Shown here: piece after piece, positions 17,653 to 26,552 of the stretch | Layout: each line of letters opens with the position of its first letter | Numbering within the stretch: the first letter of the stretch is position 1 | NCBI GenBank assembly: GCA_965140775.1 | Contig: OZ223471.1 | Span: forward strand, 744,001-808,000 | Source of the DNA: UBA6244 sp965140775 | GTDB lineage: Bacteria > Bacteroidota > Bacteroidia > Bacteroidales > F082 | Direction: 5' to 3' | DNA length: 64,000 nucleotides | Notes under the pieces: model-generated | What the model was told of the DNA's origin: nothing | The model's database searches: none | The model's input: the letters and a program-made list of their open reading frames with translations, nothing else | Position numbers and translations under genes: made by a program

Positions 17653-19386
17653 ATGAATCAAATGATTAAAATTATCCGAAATATTGCTGTGGAGATATTA
17701 ATCGTATTTCTGTACATCTTGCTAATCAATAATTATCTGGGTAATGTTGACAAAACCATAAAAGCCGATGGGGAAGGGTATTATGAATATTTACCTTCCT
17801 TATTCATTCACCATGATATTTTCCGCAAAAATTCCACGCCAAATCAGGATGCAACCCTTTATAAACGAATATCGAAATACGACTTTTATGTCAATTATAA
17901 TAACTATCGAGTTAATAAATACCCATGCGGAACCGCTGTTTTACAGGTTCCCTTCTTCCTTTTCACCTACTTAACCACCCCCTTGACTGGCGCTGATACA
18001 GACGGTTATCAAATAGCCTTTCAAAAAGCAGTTTTTTATGCCGCAATTTTTTATTTATTTCTTAGTCTCGTTTTGTTTTCTGCGATTCTAAAATTATATC
18101 AAATCAGAAAGAGGGTAATCATCATCGCCCAACTATTGTTTGTGTTTTCAACAGGTGTTTTGTATTATGCAAACGACAACGCTGGATACAGTCATATCTA
18201 TTCCATGTTTGCCATAACTGCATTTGTATATTACTCAAAAGCATTCTTTATTACAAAGCAGAGAAAAAACGTCTTGTTTGCCAGCCTGTTCCTTGGTTTT
18301 GTCTTGATCCTAAGGCAGTTTAATGTGGTGATCATACTTTTCATTCCGTTTCTTGCAGGTTCATTTTCTGAATTAAAGGCAGGACTGTCAATATTTAAAG
18401 ACGTCAGAACGTTGCTTTTCAGTTTACTTATCATCTTTGGGTTGTTCTCGATTCAAAGTTTCTTCTGGTATGCCCAAACTGGTCATTTTTTAGTTTATTC
18501 TTACCAAGGAGAAGGATTTAACTTTTTAGAACCGGAAATAATAAATGTGTTATTCAGCTTTCGCAAAGGGCTCTTTATATATACTCCCATCCTCATTATT
18601 CCGCTGTTTGGTCTACTTCGTTTGGCTTACAAACGGCAATACTATCTATTGGTTACATGGTTATTATTCTTTTCTATACTTACCTACTTGCTCTCCTCCT
18701 GGCATTCATGGTTTTACGGTGGTAGTTATGGTCAACGACCGTATATTGATTACTACATAATCTTTTTTATCCTGTTTGCTATTTTACTGGACAGGATTAA
18801 TCACATCTTCAGCGTTTTAATCATTTTAATCTCTATCGTTACCATTCCAATAAATATCATCCAAACCTATCAATACAAATCATTTATAATGCACTGGATA
18901 TCGATGGACGAAATGAAATACTGGGACATCTTTCTGAAGACTTCTGATAAATATAAAGGGCTCGTCTGGAAAAAAACATATAATCTATTTCAACTAACTG
19001 AGGCTGACGGATATAATCTTGGCGATATTAAAATTGAAAAAGATACCTTTAAATTAATTTTCAAAATTAATTCTGACTCCTTAAAGGATTTAGATAATGT
19101 AAATATCATCCGATTACAAATAGATAATCATTTTTATGAGCAGAGCAATTCCAGAATTATATTAAGCATTAAAAACATTATTAATAACAACTCATATTAC
19201 TGGCATTCAACTCCTTTAATCCACTTTAAAGAAAGAAAATTCGGGGAGTGGCAAACAGGAGTTTATAACTATGAGTTCGTCCCTATACCGGATAGTATCT
19301 CTAAAAATCTTCTTATTCAAATTGTAGCAGATGGGGGCGCCTGCGACTTAAAAAATGTCAGGATATCATTTTTTAAAAAGAAATAG
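17653..19386 (+). CDS. GT-C-like polytopic membrane protein with C-terminal soluble domain
   Basis: 577 residues, paralogue of the protein at 9781. The shared motifs run in the same order: ADGEGYYEYLP after helix 1, AGYSHIYSM, SFRKGLFIYTP, and WFYGGSYGQRPYIDYY. About ten helices occupy 1-430. Unlike its paralogue it carries roughly 140 extra C-terminal residues that look like a soluble beta-rich domain, which could bind the acceptor. It closes the island, 44 bases after the AlgJ-like gene, with a weak purine stretch (AAGGATG) before the start. Its role as a lipid-linked sugar transferase is inferred. Confidence 0.65.
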   Translation: MNQMIKIIRNIAVEILIVFLYILLINNYLGNVDKTIKADGEGYYEYLPSLFIHHDIFRKNSTPNQDATLYKRISKYDFYVNYNNYRVNKYPCGTAVLQVPFFLFTYLTTPLTGADTDGYQIAFQKAVFYAAIFYLFLSLVLFSAILKLYQIRKRVIIIAQLLFVFSTGVLYYANDNAGYSHIYSMFAITAFVYYSKAFFITKQRKNVLFASLFLGFVLILRQFNVVIILFIPFLAGSFSELKAGLSIFKDVRTLLFSLLIIFGLFSIQSFFWYAQTGHFLVYSYQGEGFNFLEPEIINVLFSFRKGLFIYTPILIIPLFGLLRLAYKRQYYLLVTWLLFFSILTYLLSSWHSWFYGGSYGQRPYIDYYIIFFILFAILLDRINHIFSVLIILISIVTIPINIIQTYQYKSFIMHWISMDEMKYWDIFLKTSDKYKGLVWKKTYNLFQLTEADGYNLGDIKIEKDTFKLIFKINSDSLKDLDNVNIIRLQIDNHFYEQSNSRIILSIKNIINNNSYYWHSTPLIHFKERKFGEWQTGVYNYEFVPIPDSISKNLLIQIVADGGACDLKNVRISFFKKK

Positions 19387-19618
19387 AATATTGCTATTAA
19401 CCTAACTCAACTAAAATGATACAGTTCACCCACTGGTTGATAATATCTGCTGTATTTGAATAGCTTTTATAAAAATGTATCGATTTGTTCCCCCCTACGT
19501 AAAACACGTAATCTCCTAAGCAATCCCCGTAAATACAGCCCAAAAGGAAAAAACCACCCTTTTTTCTTGCTAAATTTACGGCATCAAATCTGATTGTTTA
19601 ATCTAAATTTTTAACAAC

Positions 19619-20971
19619 ATGTCAAACGTATATGAACAAAAGGTAAACGACTTTATGGCTAAAGTCATTGCCAAAAACCCCGCCGAAGTTGAATTTCATC
19701 AAGCAGTTCATGAAGTGGTAGAAACCATTATTCCTTTTATCGAAGAAAATCCCCAGTACCGCGAAGCCAAAATTCTGGACCGTATTGTTGAGCCCGAAAG
19801 AGTAATCATGTTTCGCGTTCCCTGGTTGAACGACAAAGGTGAAGTTCAGGTGAATCGTGGCTTCCGAATTGAAATGAACAGCGCTATTGGTCCCTATAAA
19901 GGTGGATTGCGTTTCCATCCTACCGTAAACCTGGGTATTTTGAAATTCCTTGCTTTTGAACAGGTATTTAAAAACTCACTCACCACTTTGCCCATGGGCG
20001 GTGGAAAAGGTGGATCCGATTTCGATCCCAAAGGTAAATCCGACAACGAAGTGATGCGCTTTACCCAAAGTTTCATGAGCGAATTGTTCCGTCATATTGG
20101 CCCCAATACCGACGTTCCTGCCGGTGATATCGGCGTAGGTGGTCGCGAAATTGGTTTCCTTTTCGGACAATATAAAAGACTCAGAAACGAATTTACAGGC
20201 GTTCTCACAGGTAAAGGCTTAGAATGGGGTGGTTCTCTCATCCGTCCGGAAGCTACCGGTTATGGTGCCGTTTATTTTGCCGAAGAAATGATGAAAACCC
20301 GCGGCGAAAGCTTCAAAGGTAAAACTGTGGTTATCTCCGGTTCGGGCAACGTGGCTCAATATGCTACCGAAAAAGCTACCGAATTTGGCGCCAAAGTGGT
20401 TACTCTTTCCGACTCCTCAGGGTTTATTTACGATCCGGATGGAATTGACGCCGAAAAACTGGCTTACGTGATGCAACTGAAAAATGTAAAACGTGGCCGT
20501 ATTAAAGAATATGCCGATAAATATAAAGGTGCCGAATACTTCGAAGGAAAACGTCCATGGAATATTAAATGTGATGTGGCCATGCCTTGCGCTACCCAAA
20601 ATGAAGTAAACGAAGACGAAGCCAAAGCACTTATCGCCAATGGTTGTTTCGTGGTTTCAGAAGGTGCCAACATGCCTTCGTCTCCCGAAGCTATCGAAGT
20701 ATATCAAAACGCAAAAATCCTTTACGGACTTGGAAAAGCTGCCAATGCCGGTGGTGTTGCCGTTTCCGGTTTGGAAATGAGCCAAAATAGCATGCGCTTT
20801 GGTTGGACACGCGACGAAGTGGACGAAAAACTGCACCAAATCATGAAAGACATCCACAGCACTTGTGTACTTCATGGTAAAGAAGGTGATTACATCAACT
20901 ACGTAAAAGGTGCCAACATCGGTGGTTTTGTAAAAGTTGCCGATGCCATGCTTGCCCAGGGTCTGGTGTAA
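19619..20971 (+). CDS. gdhA: NADP-type glutamate dehydrogenase
   Basis: Interconverts 2-oxoglutarate plus ammonia and glutamate. 450 residues, the normal length of hexameric GdhA. Visible signatures are PYKGGLRFHP, the substrate-binding lysine region LPMGGGKGGSDFDPKG, DVPAGDIGVGGREIGFLFG, the Rossmann loop SGSGNVAQYA and the C-terminal GFVKVADAMLAQG. Codon use is regular and strongly biased, suggesting high expression, and the gene is more GC-rich than the glycan island just before it. It is monocistronic and followed by a clear terminator. NADP preference is inferred from the subfamily. Confidence 0.96.
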   Translation: MSNVYEQKVNDFMAKVIAKNPAEVEFHQAVHEVVETIIPFIEENPQYREAKILDRIVEPERVIMFRVPWLNDKGEVQVNRGFRIEMNSAIGPYKGGLRFHPTVNLGILKFLAFEQVFKNSLTTLPMGGGKGGSDFDPKGKSDNEVMRFTQSFMSELFRHIGPNTDVPAGDIGVGGREIGFLFGQYKRLRNEFTGVLTGKGLEWGGSLIRPEATGYGAVYFAEEMMKTRGESFKGKTVVISGSGNVAQYATEKATEFGAKVVTLSDSSGFIYDPDGIDAEKLAYVMQLKNVKRGRIKEYADKYKGAEYFEGKRPWNIKCDVAMPCATQNEVNEDEAKALIANGCFVVSEGANMPSSPEAIEVYQNAKILYGLGKAANAGGVAVSGLEMSQNSMRFGWTRDEVDEKLHQIMKDIHSTCVLHGKEGDYINYVKGANIGGFVKVADAMLAQGLV

Positions 20972-20998
20972 GTATCAAATCAGTTGTTTTTTTAACAG

Positions 20999-21032
20999 GA
21001 AGAGGCTGCCTTTTGGGTGGCCTCTTTTTTAT
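20999..21032 (+). terminator. gdhA terminator
   Basis: AGAGGC...GCCTCT hairpin (21001-21026) followed by a run of T, 28 bases after the gdhA stop. Confidence 0.88.
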
Positions 21033-21099
21033 AATGGTGAAGCAAAAAGTAGATTTGGTCGGGATTTATTATAAAAGCCGTGTGTATTGGAGATAGGTA

Positions 21100-21122
21100 C
21101 TTCAAGCGTGGACGCTTGAAGC
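21100..21122. repeat. Palindrome CTTCAAGCG-TGGA-CGCTTGAAG
   Basis: Nine-base perfect stem around TGGA plus a flanking C. The same 23-base unit begins the tandem array at 34089, 13 kb away, and its core resembles the repeats at 1304 and 1371. It sits exactly where the 5' part of the broken toxin gene is missing. Confidence 0.88.
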
Positions 21123-21124
21123 GG

Positions 21125-21584
21125 GTGGAATTTATAAAAAAGGATAATCCCACGGCAGCCAAAAAATTCAAAAAGGAATTAATCAATAGAATAAAATCAA
21201 TTCCTTCAAATCCAAAGATTTATCGGAAGTCTATATATCTTGAAGATAATTCAATACGAGATTTAATTTATAAAGGATATCATTGTTGTCCGGTAAAATT
21301 ACGCAGAAAACGATACCATGCTTTACATATATCGTCCCTACGGGACTTCACTTCAGTGGGGGTGTTTCATGTTCTACCAATATTTAGCCCCTGACGAGGC
21401 TGTCCCGTAGGGACAAGATGTTGGTAGAAAGCAAATTAAGGTCTCCAAAAAGTCCCGTAGGGACGAAATGTTTTTTTAACCGGACATCAATATGATAGGA
21501 TATACAATTGTCTTTAGAATTACAGAAAATCAAATTGAGGTTTTTGGTTTTGTGAAATTTCAGAAGAAACCAATAGATTTATGA
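21125..21584 (+). pseudogene. RelE/ParE-family toxin, disrupted by an inverted-repeat element
   Basis: Residues NPTAAKKFKKELINRIKS and IRDLIYKGY (to 21280) match the core of ParE/RelE mRNA-interferase-like toxins. The gene stops being homologous exactly at the left end of a ~214-bp element. On the far side (21504-21584) the same frame continues TIVFRITENQIEV...PIDL and stops at TGA, giving the usual toxin C-terminus. Removing the element plus one copy of the 9-bp duplication restores a continuous frame. The first ~20-25 residues and the antitoxin gene are missing; a palindromic repeat (21100-21122) lies at that break. Two separate lesions therefore inactivated it. Confidence 0.85.
21281..21494. 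mobile_element. MITE-like inverted-repeat element, copy A
   Basis: About 214 bases bounded by imperfect inverted ends (left CATTGTTGTCCGGTAAAA, right end reverse complement CATATTGATGTCCGGTTAA). It is flanked by 9-base repeats AAAGGATAT (21272-21280) and ATAGGATAT (21495-21503), one mismatch. No transposase is encoded. It holds hairpins GTCCCTACGGGAC (21334-21346), AGCC..GGCT (21386-21401) and GTCCCGTAGGGAC (21402-21414, 21452-21464). The reverse complement aligns over its full length with the element at 47482-47694. It lies within a toxin gene. Confidence 0.85.
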
Positions 21585-21633
21585 TAAATAACCCTAACAA
21601 ACTTAAAACCAACAACAAAACCAATCTCAAAAA

Positions 21634-24456
21634 CTAAAACGCCGCACCAAACAAAAACTCAAAGCCCATGGTCTTATCGTAGCTTCGGGAATAGCACCTC
21701 ACTCCCAACGTGACTTCGGGTAGCAAGCCCAGAAAATGCCAGTCGGAAAACAACTCTACACCGGAAGATTCATAGGTTTGGTTGAGGTGGTGTACATCTG
21801 TCCCGGAGGCCACATCCCAAAAAAGATTTGCGCGCAACCGCTTGAAATACAGTACCGAAGGAATGTCCCAGTCGGGATAGGCCATCGGCATGGCATAGTC
21901 GGCCTTAAAAACAAACACGTCGTTAAAAAACAAACCAGAATATCCTCGTGGAAAGCTCACCAGATTGCTGTAACTGTAGTTTCCATTTTCACTCCATTGC
22001 CAGGCCGCATAAAACCGAAAACCATGATGTCTGAAAAATCCGGGTAAATAGGTTGTGGAAATGGCTGCAAATTGCTGACTCACCGAATCGGAAAAAGGTG
22101 TTGTCCGGTAACTTACCTGCATACTTTGTCCCCACCGCGGAAACAAATCCCGCAGCGATCGCTTGTACTGAATGTAGGCGAATATTCCCGAATGCACACT
22201 AATCACCTGATCTTCACGAAACCGTACTGCCACATCTTGGTCCATTTTCAAAAACTTGGCACTCACGCCTGCCATGGGTTCAACTCCTTTAATCCACTTG
22301 CTGTTGGTAAAATTTAAAGGCACTGACGCACCTGCCGAGATATCCGTTTCGCGCCAGCGGGCTTCTTGTACAATGCCTGCATTATCCCTGTACAATTGCT
22401 TTCTTCTGCTTGATTCTGCTGTTAAATCAATCTCAGGATACCATCCCAGATAGCTGAATCCTGCCTTTATTTTTCCTGTTTGCTCGTTGGGATCGTAGTA
22501 ATATCCGGCAAAGGCTGTTGAGGTACTCAACACATTCTGCGAAAGCACATTAACTCCCGGACTAAAGGAATAATTGTCCACATCTACTCCGGTCAATCCC
22601 CAGGAGTGAAAATTGAATAAATGACCCAACCTGCTGTAATGGCTAACCGGATAAAGGGTGTCGGGAATGGTAACTTCGTCCAGATTAAAGGTGTGATCGG
22701 AAACCAATTGATCAACGGGCCAAAGATGCTTGGCGGTATTCAAATCAATTGGCTGAAAACGCTTATCCTGAAGGGAAATGGTCGCCAAACGATATCCATC
22801 AGCGGTATAATCGGCAAAAAAGAGGCTGTCACCATCCCGGGTAAAACGCGGATCTGTAACTCCGTATCTGGATTGGGTCATTGCAGACACAAGCCCTGTC
22901 GTCAAGTCCTTCTGATAAAGGTTGTTGGTTCCGTCGTAAGCACCCACAAATACCAATTTATTCTGAAACAAAACGGGCTGACTGATGTCGGTAAACCCAA
23001 ATGGAATTAAAATTTCATGCTGATTGGTTTCCGGATAATACCTGACGATTGCTTTTCCTTCCGCGCCCAACGCCACCATCACAATGGATTGATCATCATC
23101 CGACCAGGTGGGAAACATAAGAAACCAGTTGTCGTCTGTTCGAAATTCGCCCAATATGTCACCAGTTTCGGCATTCAGCCATGTTAAACTGTATTGGTTT
23201 TCGATGCTCACTTTCACGGCGGCAATCATCCTTCCATCATGAGAAAGTCCGGGAGCAAAAAGTTTGGATTTCGTGGTCAGCGTCCGTGTTTTTCCGGAAG
23301 TTATATAACGCACCTTGATTACAGAATAATCTCTGTTTGTCCATCGGGGATCGAAGGCTTTTTCATTCCAAACCAACACACTGTCGTTTCCCGAAAGGGA
23401 TTGCGCAAAATCATATCCCGGAGTAAATATCCGTTTTTCATGGCCTTCACGATCTATTTTCACAAAGCGATTTACGTCGTCCATGCTGATTTTCTCGGCT
23501 AAAACCTCCCCGTTTTCCAACGGGATAACAAATCGATAGTTGGTAAATTCATTGGTTTCAGGCTGGGGTATCTGCCATTGGTTTTCCACCCCGGCCAACT
23601 CTTGTTCCCACTTCGCAGCAAGTTGCTGAATGGTATGCTTGTAATATTTTGCCTTGCCGGTTCCTGCAAAATGACGAATTCCATTGGAAAAAGGCATCAA
23701 GGTATAAGGTCGTCGGGTAATTTTTTCCAAAGTGTAGTTCCAAATGTCCGGATCGTAATTCAGCAATCCGTTCAAAACCAACTGATAACCAAGTGTATAA
23801 TGGTCAGGGACATAATCCTGGTAGGAGCCATACTGGGCTTTGTCGTAGGAATATATGCCCTTATCCAATACCTGGGCCTTCAGATCCATGACAAAAGAAG
23901 GGGTTCGTCCGCGCCCACTGTTGCTGTGGATGGTTTCGCTAAAAACAGCATCGCCTTCTATAAACCAAAAGGGCATAAACAACCCCATGAGTGCCCCAAC
24001 CGTTTGATCACCAAAGGCATAATACAAGCCACCGGTAAACCCCTGCCGCATTTTTTGCATTTGCACCGCATGCCGGTATTCGTGGAGGGTAAGCTGTTTC
24101 GACCAAAGCTGTGGATAGGTGACCTGATCGGGCGTAAGGAAAATATCGGCATGAAAAGGCGTTGGCGATACCATGGCATTGCTGAGGGTGCTTCGGTTGT
24201 GAAGAACAATGTCGATGGGACGCATCTTCGCAAGATAGGGCCTGGCTATCGCCGGATACGACAACTGAAGCAAGTTGGCATAACGTTGCGCCATGGCCTC
24301 CGCCTCCTCAGGAAAAATAAAGGTAGCCGAAGGCGTCTTTATTTGCTTCCAGGTGACGGATGCCGGATCTTGTCCTCCCAAATAATACTGGGCTTGTGCT
24401 GAGAAAACCATTCCCAACAACAACGCTACAAACAGATATTTCGCAACCTTTGGCAT
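21634..24456 (-). CDS. HExxH peptidase-like / beta-propeller outer-membrane protein
   Basis: 940 residues with a signal peptide cleaved near AQAQ (20-23). An N-terminal metallopeptidase-like domain has HEYRH at 125-129 and a possible third ligand in FIEGDA (E168). Residues about 320-600 contain repeats like those of TolB/WD40-type propellers (for example GDSLFFADYTADGYRLATI). The C-terminal ~300 residues show alternating strands and end in Phe, as outer-membrane barrels do. The natural reading is a surface or periplasmic protease-like protein with a membrane anchor. Family resemblance is to Bacteroidota proteins of unknown role; substrate unknown. The -7 box at 24462-24469 abuts the start codon. 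Confidence 0.72.
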   Translation of the reverse strand: MPKVAKYLFVALLLGMVFSAQAQYYLGGQDPASVTWKQIKTPSATFIFPEEAEAMAQRYANLLQLSYPAIARPYLAKMRPIDIVLHNRSTLSNAMVSPTPFHADIFLTPDQVTYPQLWSKQLTLHEYRHAVQMQKMRQGFTGGLYYAFGDQTVGALMGLFMPFWFIEGDAVFSETIHSNSGRGRTPSFVMDLKAQVLDKGIYSYDKAQYGSYQDYVPDHYTLGYQLVLNGLLNYDPDIWNYTLEKITRRPYTLMPFSNGIRHFAGTGKAKYYKHTIQQLAAKWEQELAGVENQWQIPQPETNEFTNYRFVIPLENGEVLAEKISMDDVNRFVKIDREGHEKRIFTPGYDFAQSLSGNDSVLVWNEKAFDPRWTNRDYSVIKVRYITSGKTRTLTTKSKLFAPGLSHDGRMIAAVKVSIENQYSLTWLNAETGDILGEFRTDDNWFLMFPTWSDDDQSIVMVALGAEGKAIVRYYPETNQHEILIPFGFTDISQPVLFQNKLVFVGAYDGTNNLYQKDLTTGLVSAMTQSRYGVTDPRFTRDGDSLFFADYTADGYRLATISLQDKRFQPIDLNTAKHLWPVDQLVSDHTFNLDEVTIPDTLYPVSHYSRLGHLFNFHSWGLTGVDVDNYSFSPGVNVLSQNVLSTSTAFAGYYYDPNEQTGKIKAGFSYLGWYPEIDLTAESSRRKQLYRDNAGIVQEARWRETDISAGASVPLNFTNSKWIKGVEPMAGVSAKFLKMDQDVAVRFREDQVISVHSGIFAYIQYKRSLRDLFPRWGQSMQVSYRTTPFSDSVSQQFAAISTTYLPGFFRHHGFRFYAAWQWSENGNYSYSNLVSFPRGYSGLFFNDVFVFKADYAMPMAYPDWDIPSVLYFKRLRANLFWDVASGTDVHHLNQTYESSGVELFSDWHFLGLLPEVTLGVRCYSRSYDKTMGFEFLFGAAF

Positions 24457-24735
24457 GGCCTCAAAGATAAAGAAGAAAATTGAGGTGCTATGATAATTTG
24501 AGTTGGTAGTTGTTTTTATGTAAAGTTTAGTTTCATCATCACCCCCCTTTTACCAGTTGATTTGTGAGGAATAAGCGTGGAGCAGATGAAATTATCGGAA
24601 AGTTGGAAGTCTATGAAGGAGACGTGTTGCGGCAATTAAATTTTCCCATGAACTTATTTCCCCTGCAAATCAACTTAACCACATCTTCCCTCGTGCTTTC
24701 TCACTACAAAAAATTAAGATAATTTATCATGCTGA
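24457..24735. other. Intergenic region between two minus-strand genes
   Basis: 279 bases. A frame from GTG at 24564 stays open for about 50 codons on the plus strand (..GKLEVYEGDVLRQLNF..) and may be a gene remnant, but I recognise no family. The promoter element for the upstream-facing gene lies at its left edge. Confidence 0.35.
24462..24469 (-). promoter_or_regulatory. Candidate -7 element abutting the start of the 21634-24456 gene
   Basis: Minus-strand TATCTTTG only 5 bases before the ATG at 24456; no TTG at 17-23 bases. If used, the mRNA would have almost no leader. Confidence 0.45.
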
Positions 24736-25809
24736 TCAGCACGATATCAAAGTCTGCTCCTTGAGCAAATCTGCCGCCAGACACGAGTGGATGGGCAATA
24801 TGCCCACCAAATCTCCCGGCTTAAAAGTTTTTAATTCCTGTGCCGGCATGTGAACCAGGCCGTGCTCCTGCGAAAGCGAGTAAACATAAGCTCCGGCGAT
24901 GGGGTCGGCCCAATGGAGGTTTTTGTCCAAACGAACCACATAGCCAAATAACTTGAAATCATGGTCGGCTTCGATATTTTCCTTCGACAGATGAACCCCG
25001 CCGCCGTAGATCACCATTTTGTTTTCATCTTTATAAACAGAAACCGCCGGACAGGCCACTGCTACTGCAATTTCTTTCAGGGCACACGACCCCAACAGAT
25101 ATTGCATCACGTCGTAGTACACAAAATTTCCCGGACGGATTTCATCAAATCCCGCGAAAGAGTTGGCTATACTACATGAGGGCGTATCGCCATAGGAGAG
25201 CAAAAACCGGGGATGAAAACGTTCGTGCTGATGTTTCAGGCTGTGAAATTGCTTTCTGGCATCATCCATGATATCCATGATTTCGGCATGACCTCTTGCC
25301 TGATAAGTATGCCCCGCGTGGGTTAAAAATCCGCCAAAGGAAAGTAACCGAGATGCAGCAATAACATCCAGAATCGTAGCTACTTCAGGATCGTGAGGCG
25401 CCAATCCCGAACGGTGATATCCGGTGTCGATTTCCACGAAAATGGTGACGGGACGCTTGAGGTGTTCATGCAGGTAACGCGCCGAAAATGCCGAGTCCAC
25501 CAATAGATTCAGATGAATTTGCTGAGCCAGTTCGTTCACCTGATCCAGCTCGCTGAGGTTGACCGGAAAAGCAATGGTGATGTCGTTCCAACCTTGTTGG
25601 GCAAATTCTTTGGCCATGCTCACCGACGAAACCGTAATTTTCGATACCCCTTCTTTTCTGAAAAAGTCACCAACCTCCATGTTTTGATGGGTTTTGAAAT
25701 GTGGCCTGAAGATCACGTCAGAAGCATCCGCCTTTTGTTTCATCCTGCGAATATTGATGATGGCTTTGTCGCGGTCGATGATCAGGGTGGGGCGGGTGAT
25801 GTTTTTCAT
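24736..25809 (-). CDS. D-threonine aldolase / DSD1-like PLP enzyme
   Basis: Fold-type III PLP enzyme of 357 residues acting on D-hydroxy-amino acids (D-threonine aldolase or D-serine dehydratase-like). The N-terminal alanine-racemase-like barrel has the PLP lysine in RPHFKTHQN (about residue 39). A C-terminal beta domain ends with PIHSCLAADLL, whose His and Cys are the divalent-metal ligands of the D-threonine aldolase/D-serine dehydratase group. VEIDTGYHRSG and SYGDTPSC are also typical. It is divergent from the GldN-like gene. Which substrate it uses cannot be read from sequence. Confidence 0.88.
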   Translation of the reverse strand: MKNITRPTLIIDRDKAIINIRRMKQKADASDVIFRPHFKTHQNMEVGDFFRKEGVSKITVSSVSMAKEFAQQGWNDITIAFPVNLSELDQVNELAQQIHLNLLVDSAFSARYLHEHLKRPVTIFVEIDTGYHRSGLAPHDPEVATILDVIAASRLLSFGGFLTHAGHTYQARGHAEIMDIMDDARKQFHSLKHQHERFHPRFLLSYGDTPSCSIANSFAGFDEIRPGNFVYYDVMQYLLGSCALKEIAVAVACPAVSVYKDENKMVIYGGGVHLSKENIEADHDFKLFGYVVRLDKNLHWADPIAGAYVYSLSQEHGLVHMPAQELKTFKPGDLVGILPIHSCLAADLLKEQTLISC

Positions 25810-25960
25810 GACTTATTCGCTTTTAATTGTTGATGCAACCAAAGATGGTCGGTTCGATGTAAGCACATTCGGTTGTAAAGCACACACAACTATACTATTC
25901 ATTTTATTCTCCCGTTACTTTGTGGTAAAAATAAGTAATTTTAACCCCAAAATCAACGCC

Positions 25961-26503
25961 ATGAAATCCTTGTACTTATTATTATTTGCATTTTTGGTGG
26001 GTTTGTTGTCTTCTTGCGAAAGAAATCAATTGCAAACGGTCACCGAAAAAATTCAGTATGATGTCAACATCAAAAGCCCCGATCCGTCGTATGATTGGTG
26101 GATTCAGAACCTGGTAGGACCGGAGCGACAAAAATTGGTAGATGTTCTGGTGGATGGAGCTTTGGAAGGTAAATTCCAGGCTTACGACTATTTTAATGAA
26201 CCCATCACACCCGGTGAAGTAAAACAGCTTTTTGCTGATACGATGCTCGTTTCGTATCGCCGTCTGGAACCTCCTTATGAGTTGTACGATTCGTTGATTA
26301 TACATAACATCGAACGCGAAGATATTCAACGTCTGCGTTTTATGGAAGAATGGAAAATGAATCCGGAGACACTCCAATTTGAAAAGAAAGTATATGGTTT
26401 GGCTCCCGTTGCCCAACGCATCGATGCCCAGGGTATTGTGCGATGGCAGCCCCTTTACTGGATCTATACTGATGAAGAATTTATTGAAACGCTAAAACAC
26501 TAA
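25961..26503 (+). CDS. GldN/PorN-like lipoprotein
   Basis: 180 residues from the ATG at 25961; the frame is open upstream but there it overlaps the divergent gene. The signal MKSLYLLLFAFLVGLLSSC gives a lipidated Cys19. The mature part resembles a compact GldN/PorN: an N-terminal segment with a GKFQAYDYFNEP-like motif, then LRFMEEWKMNPE, YGLAPVAQRID and PLYWIYTDEE, which parallel the EDWFFD, IGLAP and LFWIYY blocks of GldN. GldN is part of the type IX secretion core, and this genome has T9SS cargo (49893-52022). The protein is much shorter than true GldN, so it is a relative rather than the core subunit. Confidence 0.55.
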   Translation: MKSLYLLLFAFLVGLLSSCERNQLQTVTEKIQYDVNIKSPDPSYDWWIQNLVGPERQKLVDVLVDGALEGKFQAYDYFNEPITPGEVKQLFADTMLVSYRRLEPPYELYDSLIIHNIEREDIQRLRFMEEWKMNPETLQFEKKVYGLAPVAQRIDAQGIVRWQPLYWIYTDEEFIETLKH

Positions 26504-26552
26504 CAGGTTGGTATTCCAACCTCTTATGCTACTAACTAAACTATACAAAACG

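Noticed and set aside
21080..21394. A complete 104-residue protein
   Set aside because: Only its middle is toxin-like; the N-terminus reads through a palindromic repeat and the C-terminus through the inserted element.
24564..24722. Short plus-strand gene remnant
   Set aside because: The frame is open for about 50 codons but has no recognisable family and no promoter; recorded only as a possibility.
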